The translations under genes and the position numbers were made by a program. Shown here piece after piece: positions 46,779 to 59,027 of a DNA stretch of 64,000 nt. The stretch lies in contig NC_057762.1 in the NCBI RefSeq assembly GCF_010389155.1, forward strand, positions 28,518,055 through 28,582,054. The letters are read 5' to 3'. How positions within the stretch are numbered: the first letter of the stretch is position 1; the number at the start of each line of letters is the position of its first letter. Below the pieces are notes generated by a model. That model ran no database searches. It saw nothing but the letters and a program-made list of their open reading frames with translations, and was not told where the DNA came from. Source of the stretch: Erigeron canadensis (taxonomy: Eukaryota > Streptophyta > Magnoliopsida > Asterales > Asteraceae).

Positions 46779-48658
46779 TATAACATCCTAAAACTTTTAA
46801 GCCAATGAAAATTAAACTTTATTGTAGTTTTAACATTTAAAATAATTTTCTAGTATTTTATTTTTTTGATAGCGGATAAAATACCCCCAAAAACTAGAAA
46901 GAGGTGTGGCATCAAGGAAGAGATGTCAGCCATCCCCCCATTTTAGTGAGTCATTTTTCCATTACACTCACTTTATCTTCTCCTTGCATCTTCTTCTTCT
47001 TTCCATCTCAAATCAAAGTTTATTTCCAACTAATTTATGAAATCTTTCAACTTGAACAAGAATAATAATAATCTTTCTTCTTATCTTCTTGGCAATTAAA
47101 TTGGGTTTAAAATTGAGTGTGATTCATCCTCTATAATCAAAGAATTCTTCAAGTAATAATAATAACTTTAAGTATTCTAGTAATTTCAAATGGAGATTTT
47201 AGAGAGTGTGTTGGGTGTGTGTTGATGCACACAAAATCAAGAAAAGAGAAAGCAAGTGACATTCCCATTTTTCCATCTTATTGTGATTCTCCTCCAAGGT
47301 ATAATTTTCACTTCATTATTAATTAAATTAGGGTTCATGCAAGTAATTAATTTGGGGTTTTGATGAAATTGGCCATTTAGATTAATTTCAATTTAGGGTT
47401 CTTAATTTGATAAGAATTGAGGGTTTTTCTTAAATGGGTTATTTACTTAAAATCAAGCTAGGGTTCATAAAAATTGACAAATTGGTGATTTTGAAACGAG
47501 TTGGTTGTGTTGTAATGCTTTTCTAATTTATTACTTGTAATGGAGAATGTTGATATGTGAATCCATGAATATTTTAATGAAAGTGTTTTAGTGATTTTTA
47601 TGGCCAAAGCAAGAAAATGATGATTTTGTGTAATAATGTAGTATGACCAAATAGAAGTGATTATGAGAAGATGAAAATAATGATTTTTGAGTAATATGTG
47701 GTCATATTGATGAGAATGTGAATTATGTAAAAATAGGGTTGAGCATTGAGATGCTAGAAAAGATTGTAATGTATGTGTTGTTAACGCAAAGGTGAGTATG
47801 CAAGTGATGGTATGACGATACCATTGGCTACATGTGATAGTCCTTTGTGTGTTTTTGTCCTCCTTCGTGTGTATTAGCGTATGCAATGGTATTCACTAAG
47901 CTTTGGCTTATTCTTTTAGTTGTTACCCTTTTTATAGGTTGTTCCGGAAGTGAAACAAAGATAAGTGCTAGAAGATTGAAGTTGCTTTGGATATATTAGC
48001 TATTTGCGTAAAATAATATTGTTGATAGAACCCATAGTGACCCTTTGAACTTTTGGCTCTTGATATGATTTGGGTCATTTTGGTTAAATTGTGGTAATGT
48101 CAAGCTGGAGTCTTGAGTCATGAAATTATAAGGTTTTGAAATGTAATATGAAGATTTAATATTGTTACGGCAATTTGGGCAAATGCTAGAAATTGACCCG
48201 TTTGGTCATTGGTTTGTAAATTGAAATGTTTGATGAAAAGAAAGTTTTCTTATATTGAGTTATGTGTTTTCTTCCAAATTTTGGTGTTTTGGTTGAGGTT
48301 AAATGTATTTGAAATGGTAGAGTGCAGAAAAAGACGGATGTTGGCACAACATCCGCCAAAGCATCCGCGGGTTAACACTTTAGCATCCGTAGTTTAGGGT
48401 GGACATCCGTCATAGCATTCACCGTCCGCTGTCTTTGACACACTTTTTTCTCGAGTCTTCATTTGGCTTTTCCGAGTCTCGAAACTTGTTTACTAGTCTA
48501 ATTACATCAATTTAAGAATATTCCATTTGTCATTTCTGGAATTGGAGAAATTTGATTCTTGGTGAAAATTGGCAATATTTTTCTCTAAGTGTTGAAACGG
48601 TCAAACAAAGTCAACTATATAAAAAAAAAATTTGGTCGAGTCAAGTCGGGACGTTACA
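46779..48658. mobile_element. Gypsy-like solo LTR, 1.88 kb
   Basis: It begins TATAACATCCTAAAAC, a slightly decayed TGTAACATCCC start, and ends GTCGGGACGTTACA, the matching inverted terminus. Flanks ATTTT (46774-46778) and ACTTT (48659-48663) are a 4-of-5 target duplication. The interior has the usual LTR texture: T-rich leader, CTTCTTCTTC tract near 46980, GGGTTC/TAGGGTT words and a GCATCCGC-rich block near 48340-48440. No second LTR or internal region is present. Confidence 0.7.
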
Positions 48659-48681
48659 ACTTTATTACTTTTTTATTATTA

Positions 48682-49330
48682 TCTATAATATAACTAAAAG
48701 AGAAGGTTGAGAGTACACTTGGCACCCCTAATCTCGCTCCTTTAGCCTAATACTCTTTTTTTATTAATTCTATATATATTATATATATATATATTATATT
48801 TAATAAAATATAGTCGACCTTTAATAAAAAAAATCTTATAAGCCAATACATGTTAACCATTATCTACGACTCCATGTTGTGCATGTATGGACTGTTTCGG
48901 AGTGTAACAACCCGAAGAAAATCAAAATCTTCGAGATGGTATTTGTTGATAAATTGGTATGTATTTTTCAAATTATATACTCTACACTTTTTGTTTCTCT
49001 TTTTATTTAACTAAAGTTGAAAATTAAAAAGGGTAAAATGGAATCAACATTTATATAGAGTTAATTTTCATATGTTTCTTTTTTAGCTTTCGTATTAATT
49101 AAGTTGTAATATTGGTCATACACTTTTTGTTTCTCTTTTAATTTTATTAGAGTTGAAAAAAAGGGAGTAAATTAGAATCAATATTTATATGGAGTTCATT
49201 TTCATATGTTTCTTCTTTAGCTTTCGTATTCATTAAGTTGTGATATTGGTCATACATTTTTTGTTTCACAATTATTATAAGATTTATATATCTTGAGACT
49301 AACCGTGCAATGAACGGGTATAAGCACTAG
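48682..49330 (+). mobile_element. Helitron with canonical ends
   Basis: 649 bp. It starts TCTATAATATAACTAAAAG after an A and ends AAGCACTAG before a T, with a hairpin-capable CCGTGCAATGAACGG about 12 bp before the 3' end. These are the textbook TC...hairpin...CTAG features with insertion between A and T. It contains a 135-bp tandem repeat and an LTR-start-like TGTAACAACCCG (48903). No Rep/helicase coding sequence. Confidence 0.8.
48984..49262. repeat. 135-bp tandem repeat inside the Helitron
   Basis: ACACTTTTTGTTTCTCTTTT recurs at 48984 and 49120, and in altered form at about 49254. The two full units share the AACATTTATATRGAGTT and AGCTTTCGTATT blocks with modest divergence. Confidence 0.8.
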
Positions 49331-50290
49331 TTATTGTTATATGTTTAATTGTTCTTTTTAAAACTTGGCTCAAGATATCACAACGGGGAAATTATGCTAG
49401 TAGAACATAAAAATATAATATATGCGGACGACGTTTGTAAATGATGTTCGACTTTCAACAAGCTAAGTTCAATTCCTAGTGGAGTTCAATAGATTTTACA
49501 ATGATGACGATCCTGAAAAAGTTTTAGTAAATGGAAGATTTTTTATCTTTATACCGTCCAACGCTAAAAACGCTAAGCATGACGGCGTTGTGGTTCAAGC
49601 CTAACTTCACCTTTCTTTGCATGCGCTTAGTTGAAGAAAGAGCCCACGCCATTATTTCCCTATTTGCATGGACGTATCTTCATAGGAATTTAAAGGGCTG
49701 ACCATACAAAATTTGTTTTACTATGTCTAAATAAATTTGTATCAAAATTAACAAATTATACTACTCTATAAAATAGGGTTAAATGTAAAAGAGTATCGTA
49801 TTTATGTTTTAATTATTAAAAAGACTATATTTTAAAATTATAAGCAATAAAGGTAACATTCTTAGTTTTTAACGTTAAATATTTGTTAAGGGCTAACATG
49901 GTATGACACATCATTAGAAAAACTCCATGTGGCATTTATCTTATTAATAACATAATTCAATTTTAAACAAGAACTTGATTGAAAATTAACCTAATTTTAA
50001 AGTTAAATTACTAATTTTTGAGGTTAATTGAAAGTCAAAAACTTAATTTCTGAGGTTAATTTTTTGTAATTTGTATTAAGTATTTATAAGTATCAAGTAT
50101 CGTAGGAAAATCGATATGGAGCATACTACATCAGGAGGAAGCTTAACTTTAGCTGCAACAATTTGTTGCACGTGGGAATAAAGGAAAAACATGGTTTTTA
50201 ACAAACAAGCACGTTTACGCATATTCTTTTTGATTTTATCTTTTAACATTTATGGTCTACCGTATAATTCAGTGGAGATAGCGACGACAG
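49331..50290. other. Spacer
   Basis: No gene recognised. The open frame starting at 50191 has no family features and may belong to the LTR-like stretch that follows. Confidence 0.35.
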
Positions 50291-51185
50291 ATGGTGATGG
50301 TGGCGTCATCATGTTAAGTCCAAGTTTCACTGGACTTGCTCCAGTAATGGATTGGACTGGTCTAGTCAGCTAGAGCTCTACTGAAGATTTGTCTAAAAAT
50401 AATTGAAGACCAGTATACGACTCATTTGTACACGAAATCTGGATGGCATCAAATTTCGGTTCACTGAACTTCACTACAGTCAAGATTTACTCCACCGAAA
50501 ACCTTCTTACTGAATTCAAAGACTGAAGTCCGAAGAAAAAAGACTGACTAAATGGCGGGGCCCACTAGCAGTTTTACCTGATTGACGACTGGAGCTTTTG
50601 TCAGTGTTCTAGAACTTACAAACCTTAACACTGATTACGAGAAAGTGACTTTATGCCTTTACACGCTTTTATGTGGACAAACCATTTGTCTATTGTTAAA
50701 AGTACACACACGTGTAAAGGTGGTTGGTTAAAGCAATATAGGTCACATCAATGTGACTTTATCCTTGTATTTTAACCAATGCATCTAAGAAATTAAAGTT
50801 ATTTATCCTCGTACTTTATCTTTGTAGTTTAACCAATGCATTTAAGGAATTAAAGTTCTTTCCTTAAATGCATCCAACCATATTTGTACGACACATTAAA
50901 TTCACTGATGAATTTATTTACCTATAAATACCAAGTCATTTCCTTGTACAAATTACGTTTTGGAATTTGGTGAACTTGACTAAATACTGTCAATTGCAAA
51001 AAGGAATACTTCACAACTTTCATTATTTCGATCTAAGGAGAATATTTATCAAGTATAGATCATTTGTAATTCAAAGATTGTTAGGATATTTACATTCGTG
51101 TATTATCTTGGTTCCGCAACAATCTTGTATTTTATTTAACATCAAGAAATAAAATACACTTGAAAATTACATTGTGTTCCATCAA
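50291..51185 (+). mobile_element. Probable Copia solo LTR or LTR fragment
   Basis: The texture is that of a large Copia (SIRE/Maximus-like) LTR: GAAGACCAGTATACGAC and GAAGTCCGAAGAA words, GGCGGGGCCCACTAGCAG, a TATA box (CCTATAAATACC, about 50921) and a terminal CATTGTGTTCCATCA. Two AACCAATGCATYTAAG blocks repeat within it. I could not find a convincing target duplication, so both boundaries are approximate. Confidence 0.45.
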
Positions 51186-51215
51186 TTTATTTACTTAATT
51201 GCTTTAAGTCTTGTA

Positions 51216-51467
51216 CTCCCGTCCCATTTTAATTTTCCTATTTTGATTGGTCAAGTTTTTTTCTTTCTATTTTTACCGTAAATATCTTTGTTTGTGTTAT
51301 ATGTTAGTTGATGAAAGTTATATCAATGAAAAGTACACTTAAAACTCAATTAATTTATATATGTTATATCAAATGTTATATAACATAAACAAAAATATTT
51401 ATGATCAAAGTTAAAAGAAAAAGACTTAAAAAGTCAAATTAGGACACTTAATATGGAACGGATGAAG
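51216..51467. mobile_element. Stowaway-like MITE
   Basis: 252 bp from CTCCCGTCCCATTTTAATTTT to an inverted, decayed TATGGAACGGATGAAG end, flanked by TA on both sides. CTCCCTCCGTCCC-type ends with a TA target identify Stowaway (Tc1/mariner). Confidence 0.75.
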
Positions 51468-54327
51468 TATTACTTTATTTATATTCCTGCATTTATATTT
51501 TAGTAACACTAGTCCTTTTCTAGTATTATATTTCTAAATAAGAAACTCTTATTTAGAGATTGTTCTTGATTTAATTATGTACACTGACTTACACATCAAA
51601 TGGTATATATAGACAATTAATGTAAAGGTGTTTGATTTAAATAGGGTAATAGAGATATTTTTCATTAAAAAAGGTACTGAACGATAAATGTCGTATAATA
51701 TTAAATGTTGGTGGTGATTAATTAATTCATTAGATGTAGTTATAAATTTGGTAAACTTATGTGTTTCATTCTTTTTAACTTTCAACAAGGGGGCTATAAT
51801 TTTTATATAGCAGTATAAAAGTATACAAGAAGTATTTTTCATAATGAAAGGGACTAATGATTTAATTTAATATTAAGAATTGTTGGTGATTTATTGGTCA
51901 ACTAGATTAAACTCACACGTTATGTGGGACTAATCAAGAAAATAAATAAATAAATATAATAATTGATAGTTACATTATTATTCATAATTTATGATAATAT
52001 TAAATTCCGTCAAATTACAAATGATTCAAACAATAAAATTATAATTTATGAATATATGATATACGTCAAATATGTTAAAGCATGACTAACAAACATAAAT
52101 ACTTATAAATCATAAAAATCCTTTTTATAATATATATTCATTGAATGTAATATAATAAATACTTTTCAAAAAGATAAACATAATATAATAAATAATCTCA
52201 TTGTAAAAAAAATTATCAAATTAAATAAAACATAGTATAAAGTGTATAAACATCTTTGTGTTTATATAAAAAATTCAAAAATAAATATTTAATGATTAGG
52301 ATTATCATTATAATTGATGATTAAGATCATTAACTGGTAAAACTTTTAATAGTAAAAACAAAATTTAATACATTAAAATAGTAAAAACATAATTCAACTA
52401 TTATATATTTGTATTAGTATGTAAATATGAATAATGAATTTGAAGATATAATTAAATAATTAAAAGATCTAAAAAATTAGTTACAAGATAAGATAAAATT
52501 CAAACATGTATTTTATAAGAGACCGACATGTTATTCTGTTTGTTTTTTTTTTACTTTTAAATTTTTTTATTATTAAATAATGATGATTAAGATAAAGAAT
52601 AATTTTTAAAAAAATGCTTAAAATTAGAAAATTAATGTAAAAATGACACATAATAAAAAATCTTACATGACATTCTCTCATAATTGTCAACTAATCAAAA
52701 AATTATTCTCTCTTAATTATATAGAGAGATTCATGTATCTCATTTTTCTTAAAGGACTATAATTTTTATTTTTATTTTTATATAGATATGGCAAAAAGTG
52801 TATTTTCATGTAAATATCATTATTTTATAAGTAGTAAAATTTGTAATGGTATAACCATTTAACTAGCGAATTTACCCGGGTTCAACCTGAGCGTTTTCAT
52901 TAAAATTATAAAACAAAAAAATATGCATGTAATTTTTTTATTAATATATTCTAAATCAATTTGGAGATAGTGAGTTGAATAACACAATAATTTATAGATT
53001 AAAGTACTCATTGCATGAACAAAATATTAGATAATATAAAATAAATTTCTTTGTTTGCAATAAAAGATTAAGAACTTTAAATAAGCATTTAGTTAGCTAT
53101 TTTTAATTAAAAATGTTATAAATTATTTATGACATCATAATTAAAATAAAGAATTTTTAAGTAAAATTGTAGACTTACCACATCATATTTTTTTTAAAAA
53201 TACTTTTGAAATACAATTGTCTTTTATTTATTATAGAGATTTAACCAAAAAGAGTTAGAAACTTATGCCCGCCCATAACTTTTTGGTTGTTGATGGTCGC
53301 AACTTTTGTCATATTTTAAGCAAGTAATAACACATTACATCGATAGGCATGGTCATAGCGATTATATGAAACACCAAATTGTACTAATTTTTTTTTCCAC
53401 GCAAAATATCGACTTTAACACCTCCGACGATAAAACCATAAAGACGACGGATGCTTTCATGATATGCTAATTTTGCAGGAATTCCAAATCGTATTATTAT
53501 AATTAAATTCATTTCGCATTCAAGGAAAACATACTCGATCGTTTATTAAACTCTATACTTTTAAAGAACATATATATACATGAATCAATGAATTTTATCA
53601 GGCAGATAAGCAATCGTCCACTTGCATTTTATGCAAAAGTGATGATGTTTATTAGGCTAAAAGGTAGAGACGTTAATATGGACCACATTTTTCAATTCTT
53701 ATTTGAATATGTATCATGCAAAAAAAGTGTGCCCTAAAATTCAAATATATATGGCAAACATTTCTGGACCAAAAATATATATATAGCCAATTAAGGACTT
53801 TAAAAAAAAAAAAAATACAATTGGGAATTTAAATGTAGATGATAGAACGTAACGTACTACATCAATTAACAAACAGCCAAAAACACGATGCACGATAATG
53901 AATGTGTATTGAAAAAAATTTAAATTTCGATGTAAATCAAGTTCAAAAATAAAATTTGTAGTGTCTTTATGCGCCAGTTAGTCAGCTATTATAAGTTTAG
54001 TCGGTTTGGTCAGAATTTTTAATCTTGTGTTAGGTGTAAATTTTAGCATGCATCTTATTACCATGAGCGAATTAGTCAGAAATCAACGTTAAAAGGAGCG
54101 ACTTCATTAATTCTTCATATATACCTGAATAAAGTAAATGAAGTATATTGAATCGATTAGTATCACACCAAAACCAAACCTAAAGCAGGTTTTTTTTTAT
54201 TACTCTGAAATTGAAGTTGGATTACGAAGAGTAACTCAATTAAAATTTGTCATTAATAAGAAAAAAAAAAATTTGTTGATCAAACCGATACAGATATAGA
54301 TAAGATGGAATTTATAAATTTAAAGTA
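51468..54327. other. Long AT-rich spacer
   Basis: Very AT-rich with short frames only. A minus-strand CGCTAG|T at about 52863, after GGTTGAACCCGGG, could be a Helitron 3' end but lacks support. No gene recognised. Confidence 0.4.
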
Positions 54328-54597
54328 CTAGCACGGTACCCGCGCTATGCGGCGGTGGTCGTGGCGGCGATGGTGTGATGGTTGGACGACTGTTGGTGGT
54401 GGAGCGACGGTGTGTTGTGTATATAATTGATGTAAAAGGTTAATGGACATATTTTAAATGATAAAGGGCTGACAGTGTAATTTAATCATTAATGTTAAGA
54501 GGATAGTGTACATGAAAATATTTTAAGGGGCGTTAAGTGAAAATATTACATATTTTCAACATTACTAAAAATAAAAAGGGTTATTCTTTTTATAATA
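54328..54597 (-). mobile_element. Helitron copy B, 3' part
   Basis: On the minus strand it ends with CCGCCGCATAGCGCGGGTACC then GTGCTAG followed by T, a canonical Helitron terminus. The 5' start is missing where it abuts copy A. The interior includes a GGTGG-rich patch and no open frame. Confidence 0.65.
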
Positions 54598-54845
54598 CTA
54601 ACATGGTACCCGCGCAAATGCAGCGGCGGTGGCCACAATACGATGGTGACGGGCAGCGGTGGCGACTGACGGTGGTGACGACGAGTAGTGTGAGCTATTA
54701 TGTAAATCTAATTAATATAATGGTTAATATAGTTATTTTAAAGGTTGAGGGACTAATAATGTTTTTGTTTCATGGAAGGCAATTCTGACATTTTCCCTCC
54801 TGTAACTTTCAACAGGGGTCTATTCTCTTTAATAAAGAGTATAGA
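54598..54845 (-). mobile_element. Helitron copy A, complete short element
   Basis: 248 bp on the minus strand, from TCTATACTCTTTATTAAAG (5' TC after A) to GCGCGGGTACCATGTTAG followed by T. Same family as copy B, directly upstream of it in the same orientation, giving a head-to-tail pair. The 3' terminus is TTAG instead of CTAG. Confidence 0.65.
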
Positions 54846-55530
54846 TAGTATATAGATATTGGGATAGTTTGTTGGGGGTAAAACACCTTTTTTAGTTTCC
54901 TATTAATTCTCCCCTTGCTTGTTACTTTTAAAGTAAATCTAATATAAATTTACCTTAAACAGAGAAAAACGTACTATGTCTAAACTCAAAAGAACTTGCT
55001 ATTGTCAAAGTTTACTTTTTATGAGAGTCGACCATTATGTATAGACATTACAAAAACATGTGCTATTGCTATGAATGTTACGGAGTTACTACTTCTATCA
55101 CAATATCAGTGCATTAGTGGATGGAAAGATTGAAAAAACGAAATTCTTTTTCAAACACGGAAAAACATATGCTCAAATATATTCAAGGAATGATACCTCT
55201 TCAATCGATGATAAATTAGCAGAATTTGTTGCCAAAAGATGGATCATAATGCAAATATTAATAGCTCATTGTATTATGTGTTTAACATTGTGTTACATTT
55301 CACATATGCCTTGTAAACATATGTATGTATTTTATTGTAGGATATGGTATAAAGTGATTAGGTTTATATTTTTCAAGTCTTTTAATGTTTAGCTGAAATG
55401 ATAAGGCCAGTAACATGAACAATCAATAGAAATATGTGATAAATGATAAATAAAGTTGTAACATAAAGTTGTGGCAAGTTACATTTATTTATTATTTAAC
55501 AAGTAAACTTGGAAGGATTGCTAATGGGTT
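54846..55530. other. Spacer
   Basis: A 105-codon open frame at 55075-55392 lies here, but its composition is not protein-like after residue 60 and I recognise no family. No other features. Confidence 0.35.
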
Positions 55531-55758
55531 GGTGGCTCATTGGTAAAGTAACCTTGGGAAAATCCATCAGGGTTCGAATCTCACTTTCTACATTTGTAAG
55601 AGTGGATTATTAGGAGGGTTTTCGAGAGTCCTGGTTTCGTCCTAGAGTCCTAGACATGCGTGGTTCGAGTTCAGCATACTGGTCAATTAAATATCACTGT
55701 GGTGTCTCGAATGTCAACTATTCACGACTAACTCGTTATTAAAAAAAAAACATATAAT
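55531..55758 (+). mobile_element. tRNA-derived SINE
   Basis: A box (TGGCTCATTGGTA) and B box (GGTTCGAATCTC) about 33 bp apart at the 5' end, and an A-rich 3' tail (about 55741-55750). It is flanked by about 20-bp imperfect duplications, GGAAGGATTG..AATGGGTT at 55511-55530 and GGAAGGATTT..AATGGGTT at 55759-55778 (18 of 20 identical). Confidence 0.85.
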
Positions 55759-56942
55759 GGAAGGATTTTTAATGGGTTTTAGAATTTAGATCATATCGTT
55801 CCATTGGCCTTTTCAGGCTTTCTGCTAGAGAGAGTAAAGTTGGGCTTAACATGGAATGTTTAAAGTTGGGCCTATAGAGAATTAGACAATTACCATTGGC
55901 TTTTTCAGGCTTTCAGCTAGAGAGAGTCAAGTTGGGATTAACATGGAAGATATTAAGTTGGGCCTACAGAGAATTAGACGATTAGTAACTCTAAAACCCA
56001 TTACTTTCTTTAATAAAACAAATGGATGTGAACAGTGTTTCTCTTGTCTTCATATGTATTTTTAGTATAAATAAAAGATATACAAAGTTCTATATTTGGT
56101 CATGTGGAAGGCATGCCATTTATTAGAGGAGAGGTCCCTAGTTCAAAATTGGGCACAACCCCTCCATAGTTTTGCTTTTGTTTTCTTTCAGTTTTTTAAA
56201 TATTCATTTTAACCCCTCATAATTTTACATGCATGACCCTGAAGTTTTACATTTGATTATATTATTATATAAAGTTTTAGTTTTAGATACATAATTTCAT
56301 TTAAATATTTGTGTTTTTGTTTTGTTTTATTTATTAACTTTTTTTGTTTATATAACTTTTATTCTTTATAGTATTTGACATGTGTTAAATTTTTTTGATT
56401 TATAACATTTTCTTTTTTATTAACAAATTTTAGTTTTCATATATTAAAAAATTTAGTTGTGTTCAATAATTTTGTATTCTATGTATTTTATTTTATTTTT
56501 TGTTATTTATTTACCATCTTTATTTTTTTTATAACTTTTGTAATATTTTTGTTTTTTTAATTTTTTTTGCCTCACATAAATCTTTTTGAATTTGTAAAAT
56601 TTATGTTCTTCTTTCTACTTTTTTAAACATTTTAGTATTTATACCTTTTTCACATGTAACATTTGGTTTTGCTGAAATTTTTCACTTGGTTTTCGTAATC
56701 CTTTTTGTTTTTTTTTTCTTTTTTACTTTTTGCTTTTAGTGTATTTCTTATGTACTTTTTTTAGTGATTTGGTTGTAGTATTGCCATTAAAAAGAAAAAT
56801 GGATTCTTCAATGTTTTTTACCTTATGTTTAATTCCCGTAAATAGTTGTTTTACTTAGAATCAAATAAATAATAAAAAACACATGTTATCTTGAAAAATT
56901 TTGTTTTTTTACACCCGCCCATGCATGTAATAATTTTCAGTA
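55759..56942. other. Spacer with T-rich tracts
   Basis: TTGGCTTTTTCAGGCTTTC-type sequence with AGAGAGAGT..GTTGGG occurs twice (about 55805-55878 and 55895-55970), an old local duplication of about 90 bp. A weak B-box-like TAGTTCAAAATT lies at about 56141. About 56300-56780 is very T-rich. No gene. Confidence 0.4.
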
Positions 56943-56978
56943 ACCGATGCCGTCCATCGGGCGGGTTGAATCAACTAG
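56943..56978 (+). mobile_element. Helitron 3' terminus
   Basis: CCGATGCCGTCCATCGG forms a 6-bp-stem hairpin, followed by GCGGGTTGAATCAACTAG and T, the canonical 3' end pattern. The 5' end was not located. Confidence 0.5.
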
Positions 56979-57411
56979 TTGAAAATATATTTTCAGTTTT
57001 CTTTTCTATATCTTTTCTCTGCTTGTTGAGATATGATGACCATGATGACATGATTCATGAATCGATATATTAATTAGCAAGTCTGCTTTGAGTTTTTTGT
57101 TAATGATAGTAGCTCTAAAACGTAATTACATAAATGTAAATCTTCAAAAATTTGTTGGTTGATACAAGGATTAGATGTATAGTTCATTTTTCGGTAGCTA
57201 GTTCAAAAGAAAAATAAAGTGAAACTAGACTACTGTTAATACATGTCTTTCGATCATATGACCTGTATTAGGACTGCAATCGTACATATCCACACTCGAG
57301 CGCTTGAGCGCGACTTGATGTGTTAGGCTAACTTCGAGCTTGGAGCCTTCATGCTCACTCAAGTTGGGCTTACTGATTCTATAATGGTTTGAGCTCGACT
57401 CAAAAAACTCG

Positions 57412-57505
57412 AATTTAAATGAATAATATTAGATAGGTATTGTAAATGTAAATACAAAAATTTAAATGAATAATATTAGATAGGTATTGTAAATGTAAAT
57501 ACAAG
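57412..57505. repeat. 47-bp tandem duplication
   Basis: AATTTAAATGAATAATATTA starts at 57412 and 57459; the two units appear identical, so the duplication is recent. Confidence 0.85.
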
Positions 57506-57661
57506 TAAAATAAAATTTCATTATTAGAAAATGACTTAGAAATATAATATTAAAATGCCTCTCTCATATTGAGATATTTTGTCTAGTGACATTCGATCAC
57601 ATTTTATAGGATTAAATATTGTATTATTGTATCTAAAATATATAAAGAGATAGAATATGAT

Positions 57662-58102
57662 CAGGGCGGTGTAAAGGGTGGTCAAAGTGGACAACGGATC
57701 GAGGTCCTATTTTTTAGGGGACCCGATTTTTTATTTTTTATTGTTTTATATATAAAATTAAAACTTATATGCGGATTATAAAGGAAAATAAGAAGGGATT
57801 GTCACTTGTCTGCTTCTTCGAAGTTTAAGCGATGCTGTCAAAGTTTACACAATTTCAATTTGTCAATTATCCCAACCTTTCATTTATTTTGCAAGTGATG
57901 ATTTTCTATAATTCTTTCTATTGTTTTGTGTAGATAAAAACTAATTGCAAACTCCATCCATGTTTATCTTTCTTGTTTATTATTTGTAGTATGTTAATTC
58001 ATTAGTATGATTTTGTTTTTTTTTTTTTGTTTCTTTAAGAATAACTTTTTTGTTATGTTTATTGCTATAACGTTTAGCTCATATAATGTAAACTTCCTAT
58101 CT

Positions 58103-58148
<46 letters not shown>

Positions 58149-58218
58149 CGCTTAGCCGATAGGATGGGCCCTTTTTTTTCGCTCGGCCAAGACCTATAAA
58201 TCTTCGGAGACGGTCCTG
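57662..58218. mobile_element. Non-autonomous hAT element
   Basis: 557 bp flanked by a perfect 8-bp duplication AATATGAT (57654-57661 and 58219-58226). The ends are CAGGGCGGTGTAAAG and, inverted, CAGGACCGTCTCCG. It contains a (TA)n run (about 58106-58142) and no open frame. Confidence 0.85.
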
Positions 58219-58226
58219 AATATGAT

Positions 58227-58832
58227 TTTTACAATATAGGTGAAAAACTTACGATATTGGAAAAACATTGAACAATACGAATTCGTCGTTCTAAGGATTA
58301 TGTTATCTTATCTTTGACATTTATATTCATCTCGAGGACGTATCGAAATATTTGTATCGCTGCAGATACAACAATGGAACAATCTTGAATGACACGAAAA
58401 TTTTAATATATTATATGTTATCTTATCTTCATCATCATTCATCAATCAATTATATCATATTCCTTGTCATGATCTTTTGGACTTAGTAACCAAAGTTTTC
58501 ATTTAAACTATAGTTTATCATAGTAAAATTGTTATTATGGTAGTAAATAATTATTTTAAGGAAACGTTTACTTTTATATATATATATATATATATATATT
58601 CCTAGCTAGGCACTCAGTACCCAGTAGATGATTCCGCTAGTGCTGTATGTGTCACAAAGCCCAAATCTTTTAGGGCCTCAAAAGTTCATGACTCCTACTA
58701 ACTACATAGTTATAAATCACTTCACGCAGCTCGCATAGAAAATCATGTGGAAAGTGCGAAAGCTATTAGATTTCGACTTTTGATAAATTAAAATGACAAT
58801 GATCCTTAACCTAAAGTGAAGCTGAATCGTTA
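58227..58832. other. Spacer
   Basis: Includes an AT microsatellite at about 58577-58600. No gene or element ends recognised. Confidence 0.4.
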
Positions 58833-59027
58833 GCTCCCTCCGTTCCATTTTAGTTGTCATGTTGACTAACTTTAACCGTAAATAACTTTGTTTGCGTCAT
58901 GTAACAATTAATATAAAATATATGAATATAAGTTTTCGTTCATATAAGTTTCATTAACTATTATATAGTACAAACAAAGTTATTTACGGTCAAAGTTAGT
59001 CAACATGACAATTAAAATGTGACGGGG
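58833..59027. mobile_element. Stowaway-like MITE
   Basis: 195 bp from GCTCCCTCCGTTCC to the inverted end GTGACGGGG, with long inverted arms (GTTGACTAACTTTAACCGT and its inverse about 130 bp further on) and TA on both flanks. The ends have decayed slightly. Confidence 0.75.

Noticed and set aside
47458..47886. 142-codon minus-strand open frame
   Set aside because: It lies inside the Gypsy-like solo LTR and encodes a Thr/His/Ile-rich product with no domain.
55075..55392. 105-codon open frame
   Set aside because: No recognisable domain, composition drifts to random AT-coded residues, no splice context.
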